Shown: positions 40,801-51,474 of the stretch, piece by piece
Numbering within the stretch: the stretch's first letter is position 1
How the letters are laid out: the number at the start of each line of letters is the position of its first letter
Source: Onchocerca volvulus
Lineage: Eukaryota > Nematoda > Chromadorea > Rhabditida > Onchocercidae
Assembly (NCBI GenBank): GCA_000499405.2
Contig: HG738140.1
Span: 8,087,560 to 8,151,559 of the forward strand
Reading direction: 5' to 3'
DNA length: 64,000 nucleotides
Made by a program: the position numbers and the translations under genes
Notes under the pieces: generated by a model
The model's input: only the letters and a program-made list of their open reading frames with translations
What the model was told of the DNA's origin: nothing
Database searches by the model: none

Positions 40801-43790
40801 CAGTCCTTATGGAAATTGCAAATCACGGTAGCATCAATACCATTAAAAATACGAGTTATAAAAACAATAAAGCAATTAAAATATTAATTCCAAGAAGTGT
40901 GGATGAAATATGGAAGGACTTGGCTTTGAAGCATTGCTTTTGGTCGAAACAAATGTTAAGGCTTCAATTTTCGCTTTTTGCTTTTTATTTCTCTTTTTTT
41001 ATTCCTTCTCCTGTAATCTATTTGCTTCACAGCAATTTTGAATCCTAAAATTCTTAGGCATTTTGGGCAGAGTGAACAAGCGCCGTCTTTTATCCAAATT
41101 TTATTACAAGCGTAATAGAAAGGACAATAGCAAAAATAATTGCAAATTCATTTAAAGTAAAACAAAACAAATGGACTATCGAGGTATTTCCAACATACAT
41201 TTGTTGAATTTCAATTGTGTCGCAATCGCAACACCAAGACATACATTATTGCAAGTGCTGAGCCATATTGTCACATCTATCAGTGTCGTCTATTTCCCGT
41301 ATTACTGCATGAACTGCATGCAAACATGCATTCCTCACTGTTTTAAAATGTAAATATCATCAGGGTAAGGAAGCTGCTGTCATCCTTCTTACTGTTAGTG
41401 TCATCATTATTGCCATTGTTTGATCTCTTTGAAATATTTGATAGATTTATTATTGCTAAAACATGCCAATGACTCGTTGGCAAAGCGAAGTAAGAATTTA
41501 AGTAACGTAGACGCGAGAACTGCTGTACTTTTCTTCAATTTCATCCTTCTCCTTTTCTTTATCGTCCATTTGTCTTCTCGTGTATCTTTATAATAATAGG
41601 AATGATAGAGATTAATAATATGCAAATAATAATTGATTCCATTTCAGTAGACTCGAAAGGTCACAAACATATCATTTCACAATTTAATATTCATAGGAAT
41701 AAGGCACGAGTATGGAGCGAAAGAGATAGGACAAATTAAAATTGAGGGAAGTAAAATGTAATGCTAGTTGAATTATTTATTCGTATGAAGGGATGAAAGA
41801 TTTTGGATCTAGTTGAAAATAAATTATCGCTGAAATCAGTAATAATATTACTTTGCAGGATAGAATTTGAGGGCATAGATACAAAATAGAAAATTTGAAT
41901 TTGAATTTTAATCTACACAGTTAACTTCAAGTTTAAACTTGTATTTGTCAGGATTATCGCTCTGATGACAAACAAAGCCATAGGTTAACATTTACTTTGT
42001 TTGTCAAAAATTACGGAAACGTCCCAAAAAATATTTGGATTTCAAAACGTCAATGAAAAAATATCACAGTAAGATAAATTGAATTCGGTCGAACATATAA
42101 ATTTATCACTTCTGTTTTATTATCATTAGAATTAATAGAGCACAGTAATGAAACAATATATTAATGAAGCCATTAGCATAAATCTTGCATGCATTTGCCC
42201 CAGTTCAAAGAAAAATGTAGAAAATGAGCTAAACGACAAAAATGAGATGTGTGATAAAGAATCGAAGAATTTTCCTGACCGTATTTTTCTGACACTGAGG
42301 TGCAAAAAATAGCAAACGAATGATTAAATTAAGTTACGATCGATAAATCATGATCTTCAACAATGCATTTAGCCCTGAAATTTTTGAAAATTTCCCTTCT
42401 TTGTTCTTTATTGTGAAATTATTTGTTAATGCTATTTCAGTCTTTACAGATCTCGCTAATGGAAAATGATGTTCGCTTGCTGCAGCAATTATTAGCACTT
42501 GGAGATTCAATCCAGGAACTGAAATCTAAAAGCCAAGTTCATGGCTATAGTCAATTATCTTTGAACTCTTTAGAGGAGGAAAATGATGACAATGAGGTTC
42601 GCAATAAATAAGCAAATCAAAGCAGCATATTTTGTAGACAAAATGTGAAAAATCGACCTTTATTTTGAAATTAATATTGCTTGTTACTATTCTTTTGCAA
42701 AATCAATTTTCTTAATCATTTTTTAACCATTTCTTTCTTAGTTTTTTCTGAATTATTATATATCAATTAATTTTTCTCATAATCATCATTTTCTTAATCA
42801 GTGATTGAATAGATGGAATCAGCAAAAAAATGTATGTATCTTCGTCATGCGTAACAAGCGCAGAAGTATTAGAAGAGCTTTGCTTCTATTGCTACAGAAT
42901 ATGAAATAATTCATAAAATATTTCAACAATATGAAAATTTTTGGACTAAGAATTATTATTTTTCATTCGCTTGCTGTGTCCAAATGGGATTTTTCATTCG
43001 AAGTGAGTGTTTCATCTTTTTGCACTTTAGGAATGGTGTTCCAGTGATGAAATGAAAACAACATTCAGTAATTCGTTATCAGCAGTTACTAATTTGTATG
43101 TGGATGATGAACCTAAGGAAAATCAAAACAAGCAATACTTTTCTCGCAAGAATTCCGTCCTTCGCATACCAATTCCGCCAAAAAGTAGCAATCGAATGTC
43201 GACGAATGAAAAATTGGTATCATTTTTCAAGCTTTGTTTTTTCTAATATAGTTTCTTACCTAAATATTTCAAATTATCTGTTTTCAATAAATCTAACGAA
43301 ACTATTGAATGAACTATATTCATCAGTTTATTTTTTCTTTTAGCATATTTTCTAAGATGGTCTTTTTTAAGTAAGACCATTTTTTTTTTAAATTTTTTTC
43401 TTTTCAAATTTATTTGAATAAATAAAACTATTCTATCAGTTATTGTTTCACAATTGCTAGCATCGACGATTATCGCGATTATCACAACGTTGCGAGCAGC
43501 TGCAAAAGCAACAGCAACATGAATTAATCGAGAATTCATCACAAATCGATGCTGGCGCCATGTCCAGAAATAATTTGGTACCCATAATGACTGCAACCTG
43601 TCCTTCACCATTCCAAACTAAGCCATTTCCACTGCGTTCTCCATCAACAACAATAATCACGAAACAAACATTTGGTACCACAGATTCCCGCATATCTAAT
43701 GGTAGCATTGACAGCGGTATTCGGGATGAAAGTTGCAGTAATTCTTCTGCTGGTAGTCTAAGTCCATTCTTAAAAGAAGGAAAATCTTAA
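37845..43790 (+). CDS. LURAP1-like leucine-rich adaptor protein
   Basis: Four exons, 37845-38498, 42441-42596, 43031-43216 and 43461-43790, all joined in phase 0, encode about 441 residues. The N-terminal 200 are Ser/Thr/Asn-rich and disordered. The end of exon 1 plus exon 2 form the only recognisable core: FDLLREKM joined to SLQISLMENDVRLL, then QQLLALGDSIQELK. This follows the pattern of the vertebrate leucine-rich adaptor proteins LURAP1/LURAP1L (DxxxK...L...DV+xLQQLxxLxxxIE). Exon 4 carries a basic/Gln-rich helix (QRCEQLQKQQQHE) and ends GSIDSGIRDES...SLSPF, again Ser-rich like LURAP1 tails. In mammals LURAP1 links MRCK kinases to myosin-18A in lamellar actomyosin and has been tied to NF-kB activation; a similar cytoskeletal adaptor role is inferred. 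The start follows TTGCAG at 37826-37831. The frame is open back to that acceptor, so a further coding exon upstream is possible. Confidence 0.75.
38499..42440 (+). other. 3.9-kb intron 1 of LURAP1-like gene, with a possible alternative exon
   Basis: This intron is long for the gene. Within it, after TTTCTTTAG (ending 40756), a frame reading DGESVYDLLRDISHSVLMEI... to about 40945 has good composition but the wrong phase for exon 1. The phase-0 reading of the same segment (QTENQYMIFLGTF..., closing at a GTAGC donor near 40830) would splice in frame, but looks less protein-like. Skipping it gives the better LURAP1 match, so it is not included in the gene model. The rest is non-coding. Confidence 0.35.
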
Positions 43791-44307
43791 AAATTTGTTG
43801 ATTATTTTTATAAATATGTTTTACAGATTGATTAGTTGTCAATAGTAACATTTTCAAATTCCTTCAAAAATGATGATTTCAAATTCCTTTTAAAAATTCT
43901 ATGAAAAATGAGAAACTCTGAAATGATAAATTATCGAAATTAGCTATGCACTTATGATTTCCTTTATCAGGAATAGGACAGAATTTTTCTCTTTGAGATT
44001 AAAACATGGCTGTCACAAAAGCAATCCGAATTTTAAAGTATTTTTCTACATGTAATATAACCATGGACTTTGGGAAGCATAAATCTATGAACAGAATAAA
44101 TTCATGATATTTCAAGTTTCGAAAACTTTCATAATCCGTGAAAGCATCACTGATTCGAGACAATTGCTTAAATTTACCTGTCGGAAAACCGAAGAAAAAG
44201 TGATTCAAATTTAGTATAATTCTATTTCATTTTATTATGTAAAAAGTAAAAAATAGTAACTGTCAGCTTAAATTTTAAGAAATGTTTGATCACACCTTTG
44301 TAAAGAC
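43791..44307. other. 3' flank of LURAP1-like gene
   Basis: About 500 bases of AT-rich flank up to the retroelement scrap. Possible polyadenylation signals (GAATAAATT) lie near 44093. Nothing else seen. Confidence 0.5.
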
Positions 44308-44392
44308 TAAAACTGTCGCAAATTATTTGAATTTTTATTAATGAAATTTTGTCGAAATTTATTCGGAGCCTTTCCTTTGGAATAATGTTAAA
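44308..44392 (-). pseudogene. Detached gag fragment beyond the 3' LTR
   Basis: About 80 bases matching 50066-50140, the start of the element's gag, almost base for base (one clear difference: GGAGCC against GGAGTC). Orientation is the same as the element. It lies immediately left of the left-hand LTR, i.e. downstream of the 3' LTR in element orientation, without the roughly 200-base leader that separates LTR and gag on the intact side. It looks like the remains of a second, tandem internal region that shared this LTR and then lost its leader and the rest. Confidence 0.85.
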
Positions 44393-44393
44393 A

Positions 44394-44843
44394 TGAAACC
44401 TTGATTAAGAACTGTTAATTTTATATGAAGAAAAGAAGAAGTTGTTGACTATCAATCCAGAACGAATGTTGTTAAGCTTTGATCCACTAAATGTTGTTGA
44501 ATTTACCTTTAGGAGGTAATTATGAAATCTATGATGCATTACTTGTGCGAGACTATTTTTAGTATAACAAAATTTAGAAACATCATCAATGATAAACAGT
44601 TATGATGGATTACTTGAGTGACAGTAACTTTTAAGATAACAAATATCAAAGTAACAGACAGTTTGCTAAAAAACTGGAAGTGCGCGTGATATTGGCACCA
44701 GTCGATACATGCTGATATTAAATTGTTTACCAAGAATATTAAAGTGTTATTAGCGCTAGAAATTTTAATTAAAAGCAAAAATGCCAAATTCAAATTTCTT
44801 TAACAGCATAAACTATTATAATTAATTTCGGCCTTTTCCGACA
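44394..44843 (-). repeat. 3' LTR of the BEL/Pao element
   Basis: 450 bp, on the minus strand starting TGTCGGAAAAGG and ending GGTTTCA, i.e. TG...CA. Nearly identical to the copy at 50352-50801: differences near AGGAGGTAATT/AGGGGGTAGTT, AAAAGC/AAAAAC and GCCAAATT/GCCTAATT. Confidence 0.95.
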
Positions 44844-45044
44844 CTCCCGACCGAAGAGAAATCTTTCCCCCTTTTTTATATTTTTTAGTGAGGGAGAATT
44901 TGAGGTTCATAACGAAAAGTGATTTGTTTATTGATATTTGTTGAATTTGTTTTGTCTATTAAAGGAGTTTGTAATAAATTTATAGGAATAGCAACGATTT
45001 CTCTTTGATGGGGATTTTTAAAACAATACGAACAAAATATAGAT

Positions 45045-45425
45045 TTAATCAAGCTTCATTTTGATGGCGATTGACACAATTGATATTGCTACAACATTTG
45101 TGTCAAGAATAATGAATCTCCAGTATCTAGTGATTTTTGAAAGTTCATTTTCTATGAATTCTGTAGCCTTACCAATTTTACTCGCCATTTGTTCTGCCAA
45201 TTCTTCTCCTTGTTGACTAATTTCTTGCCAAAGAGAGTCTGTTTCTTGCTGGTGATATATTGAATTAATCATTTCATGCTTGTGGGCTAATATTTCTAAT
45301 TCTGCATTAATTTTTTCGATTTCAAATTTGCTGATTATTCCTCCTTCGAAATTAACGACTTTTGTTTTGATTTCGTCTGATTGACAAGGAGCGATTAATA
45401 GCTTTCTTTCAATTTTCTTAGTCAT
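45045..45425 (-). pseudogene. Envelope-like C-terminal segment with membrane anchor
   Basis: A 126-codon frame, offset from the preceding one, whose ATG overlaps that frame's stop (ATGA). It contains a helical Glu/Lys/Gln-rich region and near its end a hydrophobic segment (VVAISIVSIAI) that could anchor in a membrane. Sensible composition continues upstream of its ATG in this frame, so it is probably the tail of the envelope-like region separated by a frameshift near 45420-45540, not an independent gene. Confidence 0.6.
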
Positions 45426-47719
45426 AACATCGTTCCTTTGTAATAATAATTCAACTGCCGTTGTTGGATCAATGCGGAGTAACCATTTTTTTTTTTTTTT
45501 TTTTTTAAGTAACCATTTGACAACAGGTTATTTCGATTTTGACAGCTCCTTTCGTGTATTTCTTTAAGTCGTTTTCGAAATTCTTGTTGTAAGGTATCGA
45601 AAACATATTGGAATTTGGTTTTTTCTGAGTCGGACGTTTCTTTTGAATTAACTTCCATCATCAGTAATTGATGTCTTAAAGAAATATTTAAGTTTGTATT
45701 TTCTTTACGAATTTTGACACTATTCTTGTCATTTCCAACATTCATATCAATAATAAAGTCTCCTTTCATCAAATATGGTTTGACGAATCCACATTTTGAT
45801 ATGCTGATCGTTTCATTTCTCATCTCCAACGTAAATGAGGTTTGCAACTCATCTATTATGAGATGATTTTCATATTTCAGTGCATTAAAATTTCCGATTC
45901 TTCTGTATAGGCAGCGTTCTGTAGCCTCAGTTCCATTCCATAAGACAATGCTGGTATTGGTAATGCATTTCCCCTTCTGAGTTGCACATTTCTCAGTGTT
46001 ATCGAGATCGGACATTGGACTTCTTCCATCGTATAGAAATATTTCTCCTTTTGTCAGCACAAAATTTGTTGTTGACTGACATTTAGTCCCTAGCCATCCA
46101 TAAGAGTATTGTATGTCGTTACTTGTTGTCCACTTGTCCGGAGAAAGCTGATTTAGAGCTATTCCGTTTATTTCCTTTTGATCATTCAGGGTTCTGCAGA
46201 ATTCCGATGATGTTGCAGAAGTGGTCGTTCGGTCGGCAACTACAGCCAATGACAGTCTAAGAAATGTTTTCGTGCATATGGTTCGAGTAATGTTATTACA
46301 CTTGATGGCCGGTATGCGTATGTGAGTTCTAGTGTACAATGTAACCTTAATTGAAGTGACATTTTGATTCATGATTTCATCGCAGTTCCATCTTTCAGGA
46401 ATGTTGAATGGTATTCCGGATATCCATTGACAGTTTTTCTTTGCTGTTGCTCGTGCTAACATGATGGAAATCATTGTTATTAATAATAAGTTCTTTAGCA
46501 TAGAGCTTACTTTGTTTTTTCTTTTTATTGAAGTTTGTTGTTGAGTCATGATACTCCTGGATTCTTGTGCTAATAAATTTTCTCGTTCTCTTTCTTCTTT
46601 TAGGTGTTGGGTTTGTTGTTTTCGTGTAGCGCTTCTTGTTCGCTTTGCTATTGATTCCTCTTCTTCGATTTGATTTATAGAATCTTGAAGGGGTGTTGTT
46701 GAGTTCTCACGTTGAAATATTTCGAGAGGATATAACATGTTGACTGGATGATCCAGAATTTTCCCATTAGGTAATTTTATTTGAACACTTCTGACTTTCC
46801 CAGCAGCGCTTTCGTTGAGTTCATTAGTTTTTGCCAAGTTCCATGTACCTCTCGGTGCTTCTGCTTCTTTCACTAACACAATTTCCCCCTTTGAAGGAAC
46901 TCTTATTTCAACGCTTCTAGGCGATTTATGTTCTATTTGCGTTCGTTCCCTTAAGCTAGTTAAATATTCTTCCTTCCAAATTTCCCAAAACGTGTCAAGA
47001 ATTTTTAATGTATTAGGCCAGTGCTTAATAAGCTTTTTTTGAGTGTTTAGCCTGTGAGGAGTGAATTCGTCCTCGTCGATCTCATCTTTAATTGGTATCG
47101 ATAGAGAAGCTTCGGGAGAGATAAACTCTATTGGACGAATAATTACAGAATCATCGAAGTTTACATAAGTTAATGGACGAGTGTTCAATATGCCTTCTAT
47201 CTCCACCATCAGAGTTATTAAATCTGCTTCATTTAACAATTTCTTTCCTACAGCTCTTCTTAAAGCTCTTTTTGTTAACCCAATTAATCTTTCATAGATT
47301 CCTCCTCTCCAAGGAGCCTTTGGAATTATGTCCTTCCACTTCATTCCGCCCTTTGTTAGGAATTCTTTCACTTGCATTTCTTGATCCATCAAAGTCTCAA
47401 AAACCAATTGGAATTGACTAGCGTTATCACTTAATATCAATTCAGGATAACCACGTCGGGCTACAAATCTTCTAAGAACATTCAGGAAACTTCTAGCAGA
47501 TAAATCGTCTGCCATTTCTAAATGTACGGCTCTTGTTGTGAAACAGGTGAATAAGGCGATCCATCTTTTTGATAATCCAGTTTCGGTTTTGACATGGGGT
47601 CTAAGTAGTCTAGACCAATTCGAGCGAATGCTCGAGAACGTGTCACACAAGATTCTGGATATTTTGGCATAATTGGCAATTTGAATGGTTTCGCCATCCA
47701 CTGTTTGCAACCCATGCAT
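45422..47719 (-). pseudogene. Integrase core, DUF5641-like and envelope-like region
   Basis: A 765-codon open frame. Its first part carries the second and third catalytic positions of the integrase (SDNASQF, and the Glu in RGGIYERLIGLTK), then a C-terminal domain with PRGTWNLA and VNMLYPLEI as in BEL/Pao (DUF5641 type). After a basic linker comes a hydrophobic, signal-like segment (LKNLLLITMISIMLA) and some 300 residues with several N-glycosylation sequons and about ten cysteines, i.e. an envelope-like ectodomain. The first integrase Asp lies in the neighbouring frame (47518-48108), so the integrase is split by a frameshift. Near its end is a poly(A) insertion of 30 bases (45478-45518). Confidence 0.85.
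45478..45518. repeat. Poly(T) insertion flanked by 11-base direct repeats
   Basis: AGTAACCATTT at 45478-45488 recurs at 45508-45518 with a pure T-run between. On the coding (minus) strand this is poly(A) followed by a duplicated target (AAATGGTTACT). The insert is 30 bases, so it adds ten codons, mostly Lys, without shifting the frame. Confidence 0.8.
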
Positions 47720-48108
47720 TTATTCAATACTTGTTTGACTTCGGCTCTTCCTTTTGGTATCCAGAATGTTCTTCTTAATCTAGAAATTGTGTGAGCAATA
47801 CCATCCTGGTACATTTCTTCATGTTTTTCTTGTATGATGAGTTCGGTTATGCGATTATGTCTGGGGCGATATGCTGGATATAAGTTGAAGTTATCCGATT
47901 CCGAACTCTCTAATCGGATTTTGATTCTCCATAATCCTCCCATTTGAAATAAATTCAATTTCGTTATTACTGATATTCCTTCGGACTGAGCTTGTTTGAT
48001 TAATATTCCCCAAGCAAATTCGTAATCTTCTAATGTGATTCGATTCTTTGTTGTTGTTACTTGTAGCCAGGGAAATTTTTTTTTAGATATTAATTTTAAA
48101 AATTTCAA
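47518..48108 (-). pseudogene. Integrase zinc-binding domain and start of core
   Basis: A 196-codon frame with the HHCC zinc finger (His in RHNRITELIIQEKH, Cys in CMGC), then RAFARIGLDYLDP holding the first catalytic Asp of the retroviral-type integrase. An in-frame TAG at 48109-48111 separates it from the upstream pol segment, and a frameshift in 47518-47719 separates it from the rest of the integrase. Confidence 0.85.
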
Positions 48109-48111
48109 AAT

Positions 48112-48982
48112 CTATGTAATGGCTCTTACTAACCTTGATAACTTGCTAAATCGACTTGCATCCACTAATCTAATATTTGTTTTATCGATGTTTTGTTGGA
48201 TTACTGATGCCAAGACTTTCTCATTTTTCTGATCACTTTCATAAACATCGTGTTCTTCGTCAATATTATATTCCCACTGTGGCCATTTTGATTCATCTCC
48301 TTTTAACCATCTTGGTCCTTCCCACCATGGTTTAAAATTTGACAATTTGAGGGGTTCTAATCCTCTTGTCGCTATGTCTGCCTGGATTGTTCTCACTTGG
48401 AATATATCGAAATGCAAACTTAGCTTTTCTTATTTCTTCGATGCGGTTCTGTACGAATTTTGGTAAGAGACGTGAATGATTTTTTATCCAGTGCAAAACG
48501 CATCGAGAATCTGACCATACGATTACTTCCGAGTGTTCCAATTCCATTTGTTTAGTGACGAACTGAGCAGCACGTACTCCAATGAGTACGGCTAATAATT
48601 CTAATCTTGGTATAGTTGTGCCTTTAATGGGAGCAATTCGAGATTTATCAAAAATCAAAGACACCCTTTTTTCTTGCTTTGCATATACAGCGGCAGCGTA
48701 TGCGACTGAAGAAGCATCAGTAAAGACATGAATTATTGTTGATTCTGTAGGGTTAATTGCTATACGTGGCAATTCTTTCATGTGCACTAGCCATGTGCAT
48801 GTGAGAACTTCCAATTTTTCATAGTCTTCATTATTTAGTGATTGGTCCCAACCAATTTGTTTCTTCCAAAGACTTTGAAGGAATAATTTGATTGGCAAAA
48901 TACAAGGAGTTAAAAATCCTAATCGATCATACTGTGAAGCCAAGAATTGCAAGATTGTTCTTTTAGTTGGTTCTCTTTCCAC
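48112..48982 (-). pseudogene. Pol segment: Pao-type A17/RNase H-like region
   Basis: Two overlapping frames (48332-48982 and 48112-48417). The first reads [15 protein letters not shown] and [15 protein letters not shown], then [12 protein letters not shown] and [11 protein letters not shown]: the region after the reverse transcriptase in BEL/Pao pol (Pfam Peptidase_A17) with RNase H-like residues Asp, Glu, Asp. The shift to the second frame lies near 48380. Confidence 0.85.
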
Positions 48983-49887
48983 GGTTTGGGATTTATTTGA
49001 ATAACATCATTATTGGGGTTCCAGTAAATGCCAAGAATCTTCTTAATTTGAATTTCTTCGGCTCGATCTTGTTTGGGAATCTTGGCATTAAATTCTTTGT
49101 CATTGGACAAAAATTCTCTTATATTCATTGAAGTGTCTCCAAAGATAGTTTTCATTTCTTTATAATCTGCGAGAGCTTCGTATGTATCTTTGCTCGATAA
49201 TATGATATTATCGACGTAGAGATTTTTACTAATTTCGCGAGCGAGTTTGCTTCCATAATTTTCTAGGTGATAATTAAGTGTGGTTGATAGAAGAAAGGGC
49301 GATGATATTACTCCAAACGGGACTCTTTGAAAACGATAATATTCTATGTTATCTTCTGTTACTTGTCCTCGAATGTCCTTTAACCAAAGGAATCGAGTGC
49401 AGTTTCTTTCTTTTGGGAGTAGCTCTAGTTGTAAATAAGTCTTTTCGATATCTGCCGCTATAACATTTTTCATCATTCGGAATCGAAGCAATATTCCCAC
49501 TAAATCAGGAAGTGTAATGGGTCCGCGATATAGAATATCATTTAAACTTTTCATCCCCTTTGTGTGGAATGATGCGTCATAAACAATTCTAAGTTTCGTT
49601 GTTGCTTTGGTTGGCGTTACAACTTCGTGGTGAGGTAGATAATGAATAACACCAACCTGGTCCATTTCTGGACTGACCTTTTCGATAATATTGAACTGTA
49701 GTTGTTCTCGAATTGTCTCGTTGTATTTCAAGAGTAATTGTTCAGAAAAAGAATAATTGGGCATATTTTTCTTCTTCTTCTCTTTTTCTTGTAACCGTCG
49801 GGATTTGCTGGATGCATTGTTTCCATTCTGCGTTGGCAGTTTCAAGTGTATTAATATGCAATTCGAAGCGCATAATTTTTTCTTCAA
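48919..49887 (-). pseudogene. Reverse transcriptase of the BEL/Pao element, N-terminally truncated
   Basis: A 322-codon frame containing YLPHHEVVTP, RIVYDASF, SLNDIL, the catalytic region AADIEKTYLQLEL, RFQRVPFGVISSPFLL and YVDNIILS. The last is the YxDD box with Asn at the final position; this occurs in some retroelement lineages and may not mean inactivity. The part of the BEL polymerase that normally precedes this (protease and the first RT motifs) is missing: the sequence passes from the gag coiled region straight into RT around 49770-49800. Confidence 0.85.
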
Positions 49888-50170
49888 TTATTCTTTTTCT
49901 GGCTTCGTATTGTTTTTGTGTTTCTTCTTTAGTTACCATTTGATCCAGCGGTGATAAATCCATTTCTTTGACTTCTTCGAGAAGCTTTTCCATTTTTTCT
50001 TTCACCGATTGTGCGCCTTTGATTATTATGGACGACATTTCCCGGCTCGTGGTACCAATAAAGAAATTGTCGCAAATTATTTGAATTTTTATTAATGAAA
50101 TTTTGTCGAAATTTATTCGGAGTCTTTCCTTTGGAATAATGTTAAGAAGATTGTTTGAATGGCTTGACAT
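49742..50170 (-). pseudogene. Truncated gag of the BEL/Pao element
   Basis: A 142-codon frame starting MSSHSNNLLNII with a Glu/Lys-rich helical region, as in BEL/Pao gag N-termini (DUF1759 type). No CCHC knuckles follow. The frame changes into the RT frame in an A-rich stretch near 49780, which is probably a deletion junction. Confidence 0.75.
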
Positions 50171-50351
50171 TGAGGTAGTGCGGGATGATTGTTGTCGCGA
50201 TTATATTAGAAACACTTTATTTCAAGTTTAAGTAATGAAACCTCACGAAAGATATATCACAAATTTATCGTAGCGCAATAATAAAATGAAAATTATGAAA
50301 AATGGGAGCAATGAAGCAGTTGCGATGAAAATGAGTAATATATGAAGAAAA
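50171..50351 (-). other. 5' leader of the BEL/Pao element
   Basis: About 180 bases between 5' LTR and gag start. A primer-binding site would be expected next to 50351, but I could not match the adjacent bases to a tRNA 3' end. Confidence 0.6.
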
Positions 50352-50801
50352 TGAAACCTTGATTAAGAACTGTTAATTTTATATGAAGAAAAGAAGAAGT
50401 TGTTGACTATCAATCCAGAACGAATGTTGTTAAGCTTTGATCCACTAAATGTTGTTGAATTTACCTTTAGGGGGTAGTTATGAAATCTATGATGCATTAC
50501 TTGTGCGAGACTATTTTTAGTATAACAAAATTTAGAAACATCATCAATGATAAACAGTTATGATGGATTACTTGAGTGACAGTAACTTTTAAGATAACAA
50601 ATATCAAAGTAACAGACAGTTTGCTAAAAAACTGGAAGTGCGCGTGATATTGGCACCAGTCGATACATGCTGATATTAAATTGTTTACCAAGAATATTAA
50701 AGTGTTATTAGCGCTAGAAATTTTAATTAAAAACAAAAATGCCTAATTCAAATTTCTTTAACAGCATAAACTATTATAATTAATTTCGGCCTTTTCCGAC
50801 A
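50352..50801 (-). repeat. 5' LTR of the BEL/Pao element
   Basis: 450 bp direct partner of 44394-44843, TG...CA on the minus strand. It is followed at once by unrelated flank (AGAACTCAAATG). Confidence 0.95.
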
Positions 50802-50887
50802 AGAACTCAAATGTGATTTCGACATTTTTTTGAAACTCTAAACTATTTGATTTTGATTGATGATATCTTAAAAGTTTTTGCAAGTGT

Positions 50888-51290
50888 ATTAATGACTTCC
50901 GCTATGGAATTTCACTACCCGGTACAAGGATCAAACTCACAAACGGGGGCAGATCAAATAATTATCAAAGGCGGTGCCAGCTTGATTGATGCGACCCCGT
51001 CTCGAATTTCAGACACCCAGACGGCACCATGGGTGGACAAAATTGGTATATAAGCAGCACCAAACGATCCAAGATTCATTCGTTTGAATTTTTACTCCTT
51101 CCACCCAACCAGGACGACGAGCTGCTATCACCACCGCCACCCTTTTTTTTATTATTACGTTATATACATTTTTATTCGTTATTTATTGTGTGCAGCGTGT
51201 GGACGACTCCTCACACTTTATATAGAAAGTAATAAAATCCTCCTATTACTTAGTGTCGTGAAACACCTTACCCACACATACCAAGTTCAA
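50888..51290 (+). mobile_element. Possible solo LTR of another retroelement
   Basis: A 400-base block visibly richer in G+C than its flanks, with a TATATAAG box at about 51046, an ATTCATTCG initiator-like site, an AATAAAAT signal near 51230 and a TG...CA frame if read from TGTATTAATGAC to CAACGACA. This promoter-then-polyA order within 200 bases is typical of an LTR. No second copy and no clear target duplication is present in the window, so borders and identity are tentative. A small promoter with a short transcript is the alternative. Confidence 0.4.
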
Positions 51291-51474
51291 CGACATTACC
51301 TTTGAAATGTATTCATTATTAGTTGTTAATTGTTTTTAATTTTCTATTTGCAAGATTTAGGTACTAATTTAGTGCAACAAAATTTCTTGAAAATCTATAT
51401 AAAACACTAATTTAACTGGCATTATTTTTCTAATTGTTTAAAAGGCACGAATATTCCAATGAATACAATTAGGA

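Larger units (their letters stand above)
44394..50801 (-). mobile_element. BEL/Pao LTR retrotransposon, defective
   Basis: Two direct 450-bp LTRs (44394-44843 and 50352-50801) flank an internal region read on the minus strand. The order gag, reverse transcriptase, RNase H-like region (Pao/A17-type), H2C2 zinc finger, integrase and C-terminal DUF5641-like region is that of BEL/Pao, followed by an envelope-like region. I count about four differences between the LTRs, so insertion is recent. Even so the frames are broken several times and the nucleocapsid/protease part is missing, so it cannot act alone. A polypurine tract (minus-strand A6G5A3, 44862-44877) lies about 20 bases before the 3' LTR. 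No convincing primer-binding site or target-site duplication was found, the latter obscured by the gag scrap on the left. Confidence 0.95.

Noticed and set aside
43243..43708. Minus-strand ORFs over the last LURAP1-like exon
   Set aside because: Antisense shadows of exon 4, which splices in phase and continues the Ser-rich tail.
49200..49240. YVDN instead of YVDD as proof that the reverse transcriptase is dead
   Set aside because: Asn at this position is found in some retroelement lineages; inactivity is better argued from the truncation and frame breaks.
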